Shown one piece after another: positions 51,650-63,976 of a stretch of DNA of 64,000 nucleotides (position 1 is the first letter of the stretch; each line of letters opens with the position of its first letter). The stretch is taken from NCBI GenBank assembly GCA_943736015.1, contig OX031071.1:31342619-31406618 (forward strand), in the 5' to 3' direction. The stretch comes from Tridacna crocea (Eukaryota > Mollusca > Bivalvia > Cardiida > Cardiidae). Both the position numbers and the translations under genes were made by a program. The notes beneath the pieces were generated by a model. That model saw nothing but the letters and a program-made list of their open reading frames with translations. It was not told the origin of the DNA and ran no database searches.

Positions 51650-54600
51650 TTAACACCTGAACACGAATTGCTCAAGGTGAGCTTTTGAGATCACCCAATG
51701 TCCGCTGTACACCCCCCACATTTTTTGTAAACATCTTCTCCTCCTTAACTGCTGGACCAGTCTTGATGACACTAGGCAGAGATGTTCCTTGGGTGAAAAT
51801 CTTCCAAAGTTGTTCAATAGATTTAATTCCACCCATAACTCTGGTTGCTATGGCAGCCAAAAGGAAAAAAATCTTTAAAAGTCTTACTTTCTAAAACTAG
51901 AAGGCGAAAAGCTTTGATATTTGGAATGAAGCATCCTAGTGGACCTCTACCAAAACTGTTTATATGATGCCCCCTGGGGTCAAAACTTGCCCAACCCCCT
52001 GGAGTCACAAGTTTGAAACATAGCAACAAAGATGGAAAACCTTAAAAAAAAAACTACTCTGAAACTGGAAGGCTTAAAGCTTTGATATTTTGTATGTAGC
52101 ATCTCCTAGTGGACCTCTACTAAATTTGTTCATTTGATGCCCCTGGGATCCAAACTGGCCCAAGCCCGGGAGACACAATTTTGAACATAGGAACAAAAAT
52201 GAAAACTTTAACATTCTTCTTTGGAACTAGAAGGTGTAGGGCTTTGATATTTGGTATGTAGCACCTCCTAGTAGACCTTTACAAAATTTGTTTATGTGAT
52301 GTCACTGGGGTCAGAACTGGCCCAGCCCCGGGGGTCATAATTTCGAAACATTGGAACAAAAAAAAAAAAAACTTCAAAATTCTTGTCTGAAACTAAAAGA
52401 GTAGAGCTTTTACATTTTTAGCTTACCTGAGCACGACGTGCTCATGGTGAGCTTTTCTGATCACCCAATGTCCGGCGTCCGTCGTTCGTCATCCACAATT
52501 TCTTTAAACATCTTCTCCTCCTAAACCACTGGGCTAATCTTGATGAAACTTGGCAGGGATGTTCCTTAGGTGAAGCTCTACCAAAGTTGTTCAAGATATT
52601 GAATTCCACTTAAAACTCTGGTTGCAATGGCATCCAAAAGGAAAAAAATAGCAAAATCTTTGAAAATCTTCTTTTCTGAAACTAGAAAGCATAGGACTTT
52701 GAAATTTCGTATGTAGCATCTCCTAGTAGACCTCTACCAAGATTGTTCATATGATGCTCCTGGGGTCAAAACTGGCCCCGCCCCGGGGGTCACAACTTTG
52801 AATCATAGGAAAAAGAAGAAGGAAAACTTTCAAATTCTTCTTTTCTGAAATTAGAAGGTGCACAGCTTTGATATTTGGTATGTAGCATCTCCTAGTAGAC
52901 CACTTCAAAGATTATTCATATGATGTCAAAACTGAACCCGCCCCGGGGGTCACAAGTTTGAAACATAGGAACAAAGAAAGAAAATTTAAAAATTCTTCTT
53001 CTCTGAAACTAGAAGGTGCAGAGCTTTGATATTTGGTATGTCGCATCTCCTAGTGGACCTCTGCCAAGATATATGATGTCAATGGGGTCAAAACTGGCCC
53101 CTCTCCGTGGGTCACAAGTTCGCATTATAGGAACAAAGACAGAAAACTTTAAAAAATTTCTTCTCTGAAACTAGGTGGTGCAGAGCTTTGATATTTGGTA
53201 TGTAGCATCTCCTAGTGGACCTCTACCAAGATTGTTCATATGATATCCTTGGGGTCAAAACTGGCCCCGCCCCAGGGGTCACAAGTTTGAAACATAGAAA
53301 TAAAGAAAGTAAACTTTAAAATTCTTCTTGTCTGAAACTAGGTGGTGCAGAGCTTTGATATTTGGTATGTAGTATCTCCTACTGAACCTCTACCAAGATT
53401 GTTCATATGATGTCCCATGGGTCAAAAGTGGTCCCGCTCTGGGGGTCACAAGTTTGAAACATAGGAACAAAGAAGGAAAACTTTAAATGTCTTATTCTCT
53501 GAAACTAGAAGGCGTAGAGCTTTTATATTTGGTTTGTAGCATCTCTTAGAGAACTTCTTCAAAGTTTCTTCATACAATGCCCCTGGGGTCAGAACTTGCC
53601 TTGCACCAGGGGTCACAAGTTCGAAACGTAGGAACAAAGAAGGAAAACTTTAAAATTCTACTTCCCTGGAACTAGAAGGTGTAGAGCTTTGATATTTTGT
53701 AAGTAGCATCTCCTAGTGGACCTCTACCAAGTTTTTTCTTAGGATGTCCCTGGGGTCAAAACTGTCCCTTCCCACGGGTCACAAGTTTGATTTTACAGCT
53801 TAGTACCAGGTGAGCGATATAGGACCATCACGGTCCTCTTGTTTCATACTTGGTATCTAGCATCTCCTAGTGGACCTCTACCAAGTTTGTTCATACAATG
53901 CCCCTGGAGTCCAAACAGGGCCCACCCCAGGGGTCATGAATTTGAACATAGGAACAAGAAAGGAACACTTTTAAAATTCTTCTTCTCTGAAACTAGATGG
54001 TGTAGAGCTTTGATATTTAGTATGTAGCATCTCCTGCTTTACTTTTAACAAATTCATTCATAAGATGCCCCTGGGATCAAAACTCACCCCTCTCCGGGGC
54101 GGTCACAGATTCAAACACAGGAACTTAGAAGGAGAACTTTGAAATTGTTCTCTGGAACTATAAAGAGTTTGTTCATATGATGCCCCTGGGGTGAAAACTG
54201 GCCCTGCCCCGAAGGTCACAAGTTCGAAACATAGGAACTCAAAAGGAAAACTTTAAAATTCTTCCCTGAAACAAGAAGGCATAGAGCTCTTATATTTGGT
54301 ATATAGTGTCTCCTAGTAGACCTCTACCAAGTTTGTTCATATGATGCCCCAGGGGTCAAAACTGGCCCTGACCTGGGAGTCACAAGTTCGAAACATAGAG
54401 ACAAAGAAGGAAATCTTTGAAATTCTTCTTCTCTGAAACTAAATGGCACAGAGCTTTGATATTTTGTATGTTGCATAACCTAGTGGACCTTTACCAAGTT
54501 TGCTCCTGGGGTCAAAACTGGCCCTGCATTGGAGGTCAAAAGTTCGAAACATAGGAATTTAAAAGGAAAACTTTAAAATTCTTCTCTGAAACAAGAAGGC

Positions 54601-55050
54601 ATAGAACTTTGATATTTGGTATGTAGTGTTCATAATATTATGATGCTCCTGGGGGTCAATACTGGCCTCGGACTGGAGGTCAAAAGTTTGAAACATAGGA
54701 ACTTAAAAGGAAAACTTAACAATTCCTCTCTGAAACAAGAAGGCATAGAGCTGTGATATTTGGTAAGTAATGTCTCCCAGTGGACCTCTACCAAGTTTGT
54801 TCATATGATGCCCTGGGATCTAAAGTGGCCACGCCTTTGGGACCACAATTTGAATATGAGAACAAAAAAGGAAAACTTTAAAATTTTTCTTTTCTGAAAC
54901 TAGAAGGCGTAGACCTTTGATATTTTGTATGTTGCATCTCCTGGTGGACCTCTACCACCTTAGTTCATTTGATGCACCTTGAGCCACAACTGGCCCTACC
55001 TCGGGGGGGGGGGGTCACAAATTCAAAACAAAGTAGGAAAACTGTTATTT
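51650..55050 (+). mobile_element. Element E6: tandem-core element interrupted by E7
   Basis: Degenerate head (CTGAACACGAATTGCTCAAG), then ~160-bp units with TTGATATTTGGTATGTAGCA and CTAGTGGACCTCTACCAA. The array stops at 52417, resumes at 53843 and fades near 55050 with no 3' hairpin. Confidence 0.75.
52418..53842 (+). mobile_element. Element E7 nested in E6
   Basis: Head TTAGCTTACCTGAGCACGAC / GTGCTCATGGTGAGC, GGCGTCCGTCGTTCG, eight or so units of the same core as E6, end GGTGAGCGATATAGGACCAT and CACGGTCCTCTTGT. Confidence 0.82.
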
Positions 55051-55439
55051 TTAAATCGCCATTCTGTCAAGAATGGCAGATTTATTGCAGTCGGGGAGGT
55101 AGGGTGAAATGGGTTAAAAGTTGTAAGTGGATTCCTGAGTCTTCATGTTTTTTTCAAGATAGGATGAGCCTAATAACTTGAAAATTCAATGCAACACTAT
55201 CGTAACTCTGAATAAACCTTACAGCTTTTTACGATGTGATTGTAATCACTCATTTCATGTGTTCATCCGCAGAAAAAAAAATGACAGATTAGAAATTGTC
55301 GCCGTATCTGAAAATGTTTGATTAATACATGGTTAGAAATAAATTTTGAAATCATGCGTTTGTTTGATTTATTCTCATATGTCTCTTTTTTTAATTAAAT
55401 TCGTTGGTTTAAATTTTTGAAACGCGTATGAATCAAATA
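55051..55439. other. Unannotated stretch upstream of the OB-fold gene
   Basis: Small hairpin GCCATTCTGTCAAGAATGGC near 55059; otherwise nothing recognised. Confidence 0.35.
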
Positions 55440-55547
55440 ACATGCGGGAAGCTAATGACGTCATAACGCACCTTGCAAGCGAGGAAAAAGGATCTCTACA
55501 ACTTTCACGCATCAGCTAGTCCATCCATCTTAAATACGTCGGTAAGT
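55440..55547 (+). promoter_or_regulatory. Candidate promoter and noncoding first exon of the OB-fold gene
   Basis: A CRE palindrome TGACGTCA lies at 55456-55463, followed by a short leader and a strong donor GGTAAGTG at 55541-55548. It stands upstream of the plus-strand exons at 56231 and 59258, so I infer it is their transcription start region. Confidence 0.4.
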
Positions 55548-56230
55548 GAAAGTGGTTATTTTCTATTTGCTTGGTTCTTCTTGATAGTACGCCTGATCTA
55601 TGATTATTAAATTTTGTGGTGGGAAAAATTAATCTGTTGACCCAGTTTCTGTTCGCAGTGTTGTGGTGTCGCCATTTTTTATTTCTCTCGTTTTGATACT
55701 GGTCCCATTTACCGCAATGCATAGATGCATGACAGCCATTCCATCGATTGAAGTTGAAATAAATCAGATGGAATTAACTACGACATTGACCTAATCCAAA
55801 TTACTATACAAATCGATATCGCTAGAACTATATCTGACTACCCGAATATATGTACACTTTCGATAACATCACGAATTGTCGGCTAGACAAAATTTGTCAA
55901 GTAGGCAAAACTTTAGAAAAGCGAAATTACGGACGACCATTGACCCCTATAAATCGTGAATGTTCTAAATGCTCAATTGAATCATGAGCGCAGGTAAAAT
56001 CTACGAATTTAGTATTTATAAAATTCATCTCTTTTTCCAAAGGAAGGGGGGGGTCAACTCGGCCTGCTACACGCTCGGCCCATGAATCAACTCGGCATGG
56101 TGTCATCTCGGTTCAATTAAATTGCATTTGGCAAAATGAGGTATCAGATATGAAATTCATTTAAATTTGTATACTTTAGGTATAATAAGTGATTCTGAGA
56201 TGGTATAATGTTTGAGTATGTACTTGTCAG

Positions 56231-56324
56231 AGTATGGCAGAAAGAGCATTCAGTTACAAATGGTTGAGGTGTTCAGCTAGTGCTCATAAACATGTAATCT
56301 CATTCTTCCCAGTATTCTTTTACA
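56231..56324 (+). CDS. Candidate first coding exon upstream of the OB-fold exon
   Basis: Between an acceptor (TACTTGTCAG, ends 56230) and a donor (ACAG|GTATGTG, 56325) there is an open stretch starting ATG at 56234 and reading MAERAFSYKWLRCSASAHKH onward. It is not a family I recognise. A further possible exon begins after TTATTCCAG at 56656, but joining it gives an early stop, so the connection to 59258 is unproven; another indel error could be responsible. Confidence 0.35.
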
Positions 56325-56962
56325 GGTATGTGATATCCTGCGATCAATGATAAAATTATCTTGAGTTTGATGAAATTATCTTTAGAAACTAATTATTGAA
56401 AACATTATTAATTTTATTGAATGATTCATCAAACATGTTGTTAAGTTGATTAAAGACATTTGCTAATCCATGTAAGTAAAGTAAAGTTTTCATACTTAGG
56501 GTTGTTTAATTTGATAAAAACAAATGTTTTCTTGTTTTGTATTTTATTGATCTAGGCACAACCACAAGATGATAACATAATTGACCTCTTTTTATCATTC
56601 TGGACCCTCGACTTTCATTTTCAATTGGTACCAACTTGTTTTAATTATTCCAGTCTGGCAAGAACTTTTCTCATTTGGTGAAAGTGATGGCGCAAGGAAA
56701 AATAGCCACGGAATCCTGTGTGTACCTTTCAACCAATTACATGATCAGAAGTCTTATACCCTCATATTAGATCAGAGCATTTAGTCTTTGCTTGAGTATG
56801 TCTGCTGGAAGGAATTTAAAGGTGGCCCTTCAGATTTTGGGATCAAAATTTTACAAAAAAGTCATCCTTATACTCCCAAAGCCTCTTTTCAGCCAACAAC
56901 AAGAGAAAGTAGAGATTTACTACGGCCCAGGTTGACACCATCAGGAAACACTGTCTATTGTT

Positions 56963-58417
56963 ATGCTTCCCGAAGGGCAAGCATATAGTCGCCGCTTCGT
57001 CTGTCCTTCTGTCCGTCCGTCCGAAATCATTTCTCCACAACCCCTGGACCAAATTGAATAAAACTTCATATATGAACTCCTTAGGGTAAGGTGCCGATAC
57101 AACTTTCCTGGTTTTTCCATTTGACCCCGTGTCATGGAAAAAAGGGGCTTAACTCATTACCACATGAGAAAAATTTAGACTCGTCCAAATTGAAAGCATT
57201 TGCAGACAACAAAATAAAGTGACTGAAAAATTGAAATTTGTACTGGGAAGGGTAGAAAACACTGTGGGAAAAGGAGAAAATGCTGGTTTCCAGCATTTTC
57301 TCCTTTTCCCACGGTGTTTTCAAAAGGCTTCTTTCTCAGGGGCGTCAAAAGTAGGTATTGTGTGGTAATGGGTTAATGCAAAATTGCATTTTTTACTAAT
57401 ATCTCATTCAGTTTTTGTCAAAATTTCATGAAACTTAATGGTTATATTGTTTATGGAAAGATTCAGCATAGGCTCTTGCTATTTTTAATCTAGGCGTTTT
57501 TTAAGTTGACGTTCTGTCACGGAAAAAGGGGTTTTCTTGCAAAATTCCAATTTTTACTAATGTCTCATTCAGTTTTGGTCAAAATTTCATTAAACTTCAT
57601 GGTTACATTGCTTTTTCAAAGTTTCACCATGTGCTCTTGTTTCTTTATCTATGTGTTTTTCACTTTGACCCTCTGTCATGGAAAAAGGGGGTTTCTTGTA
57701 AAATGCCAAGGAAAAAGGGGCCTTAAAGCAAAATTGCAATTTTTACTAATACCTTGTTCAGTTTTTGTCAAAATTTCGTGAAACTTCATGGTTATATCTT
57801 GTTTTACAAGTTTCATCATGTGCCCTTGTTATTTTCAATCTATAAAATATTAATGCGCAAATACCTCTTTCCTGGTTTCTCAATTTAAGACTGCATCACA
57901 GGAAAAGGAGACTTCATGGAAAAATTTGTTTTTCACTTGTATCTCCTACATCTGTGCTCAAAACTTTGTGAAATTTCATATCTGAACTTGTTTGAACGTT
58001 ACCCAGGTACCTCTCTTCTGGTTTCTAAATTTCAGGCTGCAACACGGAAAAAGGGGGCTTCATGTAAAAAAAATCCTTTTATGTAATATTTACTACATGA
58101 CTGCTCAAAATTTTATGAAATTTCGAAATTTGAATTATTATCAAAAAATGCCAAAAATCACACACCAGTTGTATTTATTTCAATGATGCAATATTGCTTT
58201 ATGGGAAAAGAGGGCTTAAAGGGGGCTTAGTGGGCTTATTGTCCTCTACAAGTTTGTCTTGGCTATCTCTAAGTTAGTAAGTGCCTTTTCACTTGAATTT
58301 TTGGGGAGCACGAACAGGTCCATTTAGGATAAAAGAAGTAAATTTATATCAATTTCATATATTTTATGACAAGCACTTGTTCGGGGAGCATAACCCGTCT
58401 CTGACGGTTCTTGTTAC
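56963..58417 (+). mobile_element. Element E8: tandem-core element, ~160-bp units
   Basis: Head TATGCTTCCCGAAGGGCAAG, CTGTCCGTCCGTCCG run, units with CATGGAAAAAGGGG and AATTTTTACTAATATCTC, end GGGGAGCATAACCCGTCTCT then GACGGTTCTTGTT. Boundaries follow from the flanking R1 sequence. Confidence 0.78.
57149..57376 (-). mobile_element. TTAA MITE family A inside E8
   Basis: TTAACTCATTACCACATGAG to TGTGTGGTAATGGGTTAA; sister E8 unit has a single TTAA at 57723-57726. Confidence 0.93.
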
Positions 58418-58600
58418 ATGAGTAACTCGCTCATTTACATACTGGAAATACGCAAAGGAAGCTTTGAAATAAATATAGCATTCGAAGAAGACATTATGGA
58501 AAATAATTACATGCTTGTTATGTTATTGATTTTAAGCGTCACCAGTCACATGCCAGTCTTTTGACATTCCCACAATGCTTTCTTGAAATCTAAAAATACC

Positions 58601-58823
58601 TTAACTCATTACCAAACGACAATATTTTAGGCTTGTCCAAATCGAAAGCGTTTGCAGACGACAAAATAAAAGTGACTGAAATTTGTTTTGTGAAGAGTAG
58701 AAAACATTGTGTGAAAAGGAGAAAATACTGGTTACCAGCATTTTCTCCTTTTCTCACAATGTTTTCTGTATAGGCTTCTTTCTCAGGGTCGTCAAAAGAA
58801 AGGATTGTGTGGTAATGGGTTAA
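58601..58823 (-). mobile_element. TTAA MITE family A inside R1
   Basis: TTAACTCATTACCAAACGAC to GTGTGGTAATGGGTTAA; the empty paralogue is at 30273-30276. Confidence 0.95.
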
Positions 58824-59257
58824 GAGGCTACATAGCCTTTTAAGGGAACACCATCAAAAAAAAATGTTCTTTGTCATTTTGTGATTCTTAATTATTGATG
58901 ATTTGTATTATTTTTTCATATCAATCTCAATACCAGTTAAGTTTTACTTTAAGTGATATAAATACCCACCTTGGACATGGATTTTAATTTTTTAAGAGTT
59001 GGTTTATGGGCTTTGAAATTGCATACTTGTGTTATTTGTGGTATGGCTTGATTGTTGGGTGCAATACCAGGTTAACTTTAAGTCATGTAGAGGCCATTTT
59101 CAAATTATAAATTTATGATCATTCAAAAAGAAAAATGAATACGTATAAGACATATCAGTGTTTAGAGTTCATATGTCACATATTAATCTACTTTTATAAA
59201 ATAGTTTTGCACTATGTATCCAAAGCTATGAAATTATTTTTTCTTTTATTTCTGTAG

Positions 59258-60562
59258 GACAGCCTTGTCACCAAAGTAAGGATTAACTCAAAAGAAGTAG
59301 ATGTGAGAACAATAACACTGGATGATGGGACCAATAACATGAAGGTGGGCCTGTGGCAAAATCTGTCAAGCCATGCAGTTACCCTCGGAGATGTGGTAGA
59401 AATTATTAAATAACAAACGTTATTTGCAACGAAAAACACTATGATAATGAAGACTCTGTGTCATCAACTCAATGCACAGAAATTGAGGTAAGATATGTTT
59501 CTTATACTTACTGGTTGAAAAAAATATTAAGCATGCATTCCATTTATTTTGCTAATACTGATTTCAATAAAAACCTAAGATATTACTTGATATCTGTTTA
59601 AGAATTCTAAAGTAAGGGCAAGAATAGATGATATTCGCAAATTATTCTTTTTTATACTCTTTGAAAAAATTCCCCTTCATACTGAAAAAAATTTTGAATT
59701 AAGTGGAATGGTTAGTGGGGAAAAATGTGCACATAATCCCCACATCCTAGAATTGACACTTATTGCTGTAGCTTTAGAATCATTACAAAATTTACAAAAT
59801 ATTAATTTTAAAAACATAGATTCGAAGGGAGTAAAGCTAAAAGCTGGTTACTGATTTTTCAAAATTCAAATTCATGATAAATGACTTGACTGTTTTTAGA
59901 GATAACCTGAGGTATTACTATATAGCTTCGGTGTTGTTAGCAATGTGCAAAACTTTAACATTTTGTAATATCTGTAATTATCAAAGATAATTATATGTTC
60001 ACTAATCTCATTAAAATCAAATCTCAAAACCATGGCTTTCTTTTCATCTTTCACATGCTATAACAAAAAAATTTTAGACTGGGTCCAAATCGAAAGTATT
60101 TGCAGACAACAAAAAAATTATGAGTGGAAAATGAAAATTTGGGTTTGGAAGGGTAGAAAACATCTTGTGAAATGGAGAAAATGCTGCGTACCAGCATTTT
60201 CTTCTTTTCCCAAAATGTTTTCAGAAGGCTTCTCTCTTAGGGTCATTAAAAGTCCAGACCTTGAATTAGATTTGTCCCATAAGAGCCAAATAATCACATG
60301 TTTTAACAATCCAGAGTTATAATCTAGGGGAAAAGGAGAAATTGATTCTTACAGGCAATTTTGGCTTTTCTCACTTTTTTCTTTGAAATTGTTGTCTGCA
60401 ACTTCGATGCACATTGACCAGTGTAAAACTTTGTCATCTGATAATGGGTTAGAATTGGACCTAAAGAGGAATATAGATAAAGATATTCACCATTATTCTC
60501 TTTTTTGTTTCTGACAGGTAACCAAATTGCCAAACAAGGAACTGACAACAACAAATTTTTGA
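59258..60562 (+). CDS. RPA-like OB-fold protein, last two exons, 1-nt frameshift
   Basis: Exon 59258-59487 (acceptor TTTCTGTAG, donor GTAAGA) encodes KVRINSKEVDVRTITLDDGT then MKVGLWQNLSSHAVTLGDVV, the beta-strand pattern of an RPA-type OB fold (ITLDDGT...VGLW...GDVVEI), which binds single-stranded nucleic acid. Read straight, the frame stops at TAA 59411-59413. One frame over, from 59410, sequence continues (ITNVICNEKHYDNED) open to the donor and into exon 60518-60562 (acceptor CTGACAG), ending TGA at 60562. A single A missing from the AAA run 59408-59410 reconciles both. Upstream exons are not securely found. The exact protein cannot be named: many invertebrate RPA-like proteins share this fold. 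Confidence 0.6.
60060..60270 (-). mobile_element. Family A MITE in the last OB-gene intron
   Basis: AATTTTAGACTGGGTCCAAA to GTCATTAAAAGTCCAGACC; ends lost. Confidence 0.75.
60330..60452 (+). mobile_element. Family A MITE, decayed right part
   Basis: GGGGAAAAGGAGAAATTGAT, TTGTTGTCTGCAAC, GTCATCTGATAATGGGTTA. About 65 bp before the final exon acceptor. Confidence 0.6.
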
Positions 60563-60787
60563 GGTAACATGGAATCTTCAGTGGTTACAGAAAATGATGG
60601 AATCTGCATCATTGATATTGATTTGCTTGTTGCAGGATTTTCATGACCCATGGAAGATTTTTATTTGCTTCTTCCAAAAGATGTGAAATTCTCAGCTAGC
60701 AGCAATTCCATTGAGTCTTTTTTTGCTTAAAAGAAAAAGAGTTTGTAAAATGTGTTAAATTAATTTGTTTGGATCTGTAATTGCCAT

Positions 60788-60967
60788 TTAAGTCTTTACC
60801 AAACGACAAAATGTTAAACTGGTTCAAATTGAAAGCATGTGCAGACAACAAAATGAATGTAAATGAAAAATTGAAATTTGTTTGGAAAGGGTGAGAAGCA
60901 TTGGGAAAAAGGAGAAAATGCTAGTCACTGGCATTTTCTCCTTTCCCCAAAATGTTTTCAAAATGTA
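60788..60967 (-). mobile_element. Family A MITE, reverse copy
   Basis: TTTAAGTCTTTACCAAACGA start, palindrome about 60900-60960, left-end half missing. Confidence 0.8.
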
Positions 60968-62215
60968 GTAAAGATTAAAAAAACACAACATGAAATACAT
61001 TAAGTTATTTGTTACCCTCTGCATGCGGTGCCATCATTTCAAATGAAACTGTAATTTGCTTTATCAATATTTTTACATCAAAAAGGACTTCACAGATATG
61101 CTTAAATGAGCCCGTGTTCGATGTACTCTTATATAGAGGATGCAAATTGCAAATGTTTGCTTGCTCTATTCAGTAAAATTTCCTTTAGTGTCAGAACCAA
61201 AGAGCAGTTACAAACCCTCTCCCTCAAAGAAAGAGATAAGCCAAACTTATAGGGTGAAGGTTTATCCCTTTTCTTTGATTCAACTGCGTTGGAAAGTGGG
61301 TTAATTTTTTCAACAACAACAAAAAAAAAAATGCACACACAGGAAAAGGGGCTTATAGAAATTTACCAAATTCTAAAACACATTCAAGTACAATTTTCAT
61401 CAAGTTCTCTTTAATGTTCATAGAATGATAAGTGTTCCATCATAAAGGAAGGTTACTTTTGACATTGAGTTTATGACATTGGAAAACACAGGAAAGGAGA
61501 TGTTAAAGAGGTTTGACAGCCAGTAAAGTGTGTGGGACCCTATGCCTCTTGTTATCTCTGTTATTTTTTTTCATTCAAGGGTATTTTTTTTTTTTTAATG
61601 ATATATATAGTGTTTTCACTGAATGTTTATTTCATGCACCTTGACTGCAATTATATAACTATTTTGGTACTTTACATGTAACAAACAATCTCTTGTTTTC
61701 AAAGTCTTGGGAAAGAGTAAAGGAAAACAACCTGTAGCAAGCATTTTCACATACAGTGTCTCTGATAGATGAGGCTAAACTTACTACATGGTGATTCAGT
61801 TCTGAAACTTCCAGTTTGAAAACAAAACAAAAAAAAATGGGAAGTTGCGAGATATGCAATGCATGATGAGTGAATTTTAGTATTTTTTTTTTTTTATGTC
61901 AGATTTGGTTATACCCAGTAAGATTTACAAGATCTGTCTAGAAATAGCAAATTGATTTTACTTAAAGCTCTGTCTTCAAGTAAAAGCTCAGGTTATTTTA
62001 TGGTATGGTCAAATTTTCATCATTATCTTGTAATGTTTTCTTAAAGCTGCTTTAATTTTGTACCAAGCATAATTGATATTGTGCTAATAGTTTATTTTTT
62101 AATTAAACAGATTATATTTTTTCAATTTAATTTGTTGTTGTTCATTTAGTCCACCATAATGAGGTGTTTTTGTCCTGGACAAAAAAGCTGTTTTAGTTAG
62201 CTACTGGTGAAGTGT

Positions 62216-62226
62216 TCTAAATAAAA
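62216..62226 (+). terminator. Possible polyadenylation signal downstream of the OB-fold gene
   Basis: An AATAAA hexamer occurs in the otherwise unannotated 3' flank, about 1.65 kb after the stop. It is only one of several A/T-rich hexamers and is offered as a weak candidate. Confidence 0.15.
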
Positions 62227-62744
62227 AAGTTTTTGACAATACAAATGAAATTCTGTTCCCTTTATGCAGTTAAACAATGTATTGGATCACAATCACATAA
62301 AAAATGTATAACCTAATAGCAGAGATTCGCCTAAAAGGGTTTCCATATTAGCTCGACTACTCTGGAACATAAAGTTGAGGTATTGTCATCACCTTGGTGT
62401 CCACTAAGTATAAGTTAGCTGTTTGAATGCTAACAAAATTAGAACTTTATTTTATGAGGAAACATTTTGTTGTTGAGCTTGTAGCTTTAATTGTATAGCC
62501 ATCCGTCTGTATGTATTGTCTGTATTAATCCTGAGCATAAATCCAACCTTTGTTGGTGGATTTCAGAATTATTTGGTCATTTTGTATTCCATTATGAAGT
62601 GATCTCTTCGGTCAGTCCATTGTCAAGGTCATATGTTTTAATAAGCCAAAATCAGCTTGTGCAGAGCGTCACTCTTATATTTATACTTGGATTGGGGAAA
62701 AAAGGGTGTACTTGTTCTCGTTGATGATTAGATGTGCCACTTGA

Positions 62745-63902
62745 ATTATTGTTTGAGGTCAAAAATCTTCTAAATCTTCAAGCCCTTCAACAAATGGCGA
62801 TTTTCAGGACCTTCAGTCCTTTGATTTTTTTCTGAAGCTGGAAAGCATAGCTTTGATATTTGGTATGTTGTGAAGTTTCTAAATTTGATTGCCCACATCA
62901 GCACAACATCTTCAGTGAGTTCAAAATTGGGTCTAAAACTAGGTCACCAGGTTAATAAAAAGAAATACGTTTCGGGCACTCTAGAGGCCATATGTTTTGC
63001 TCAATTAACTTGAAAATTGATCTAAATGTTTGTCTTGATAGACTTTCACCGGATTCTGAATCAAATCTAACATGAGTTCAAAATTTGGTCACCTGAGTTC
63101 ATAATCTAGGTCACTAGGTCAAATGAAAAAAATACTTTTCACACTTTAGTGGCCACATTTCTTACCCAACTGACTTGAAAATTGGTCAGGATGTTTGTCT
63201 TTATAAAATAAATGTAAAATTGGGTCACCTGCGGTGATAAACTAGGTTACAAAGTCAAATTGAATAAATACCTTGTGGGCAATTTAGATGCCACATTTTT
63301 CGCTCAAATGACCTTATATTTTTTCAGAATGTTTGCCTGGATGAAATCTGATATAAGTTTGGATTTGGCTCAACTAGGTTCATAAACTAGGTTACTATGT
63401 TAAATGAAAGAAATATATTGTGGGCACTCTAGAGGCCACATTGTTTGCTCAATTAATATTGAAAATTGGTCAGAGTATTTTGGTCTTCATAAAATTTCAC
63501 AAGAGTTTGAATTTGGGTTAACTGGGGTCTTAAACAAGGTTAGCAGGTCAATTTAAAGAATATCTCTGTGCAGTCTTGGGCCATATTTATTGTTCATTTG
63601 ATTTAAGAATTAAGTGAAATATTTGTCTTAATGAAATATGAAATTAGTTAAAAAATGGGTCACCTAGGGCCATATTTTAGATCACGTGGTCAAATTCAAT
63701 AAATACCTTTACCAAACGACAAAGTTATAGACTGGTCCAAATTGTAAGCATTTGCAGACAACAAAATAACTGTGACTGAAAAATATTAATTTGGTAAGCA
63801 GCATTTTCTCCTTTCCCGCAATGTTTTCAAAAGGCTTCTTTCTCTGGATCGTTAAACGTCGGGATTGTGTGGTATCCAGGGGCCACCATGGCCCTCTTGT
63901 TT
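62745..63902 (+). mobile_element. Element E10: tandem-core element fragment with MITE
   Basis: Units with GGGCACTCTAGAGGCCACAT and AACTAGGTCA, ~150-165 bp apart; 3' end GGGGCCACCATGGCCCTCTTGT. Head not identified. Confidence 0.7.
63708..63875 (-). mobile_element. Family A MITE near the E10 end
   Basis: CCTTTACCAAACGACAAAGT to CGGGATTGTGTGGTA; left palindrome arm largely deleted. Confidence 0.8.
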
Positions 63903-63976
63903 GTATTGTAAAATTGTTGTCAATAAACAATAATAATACAAATACTTGTTTTTATTGTTGTAAAATTGTCGTCAGG

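Larger units (their letters stand above)
56820..58985 (+). repeat. Interspersed repeat R1, copy interrupted by E8 and a MITE
   Basis: 56820-56960 and 58418-58985 match the inverse of 30105-30675 in order. The interruptions are E8 and the MITE at 58601. Confidence 0.75.
60563..62740. other. 3' flank of the OB-fold gene
   Basis: Holds one MITE (60788-60967) and T-rich runs; otherwise no exon or repeat recognised. Confidence 0.4.

Noticed and set aside
56788..56988. 66-aa ORF resembling the minus-strand ORF at 30468-30650
   Set aside because: Similarity is that of the interspersed repeat R1, in which the frame is not conserved along its length.
6390..61024. Many ORFs sharing peptides like [18 protein letters not shown]
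   Set aside because: This is the translated MITE palindrome read in various copies, not a protein family.
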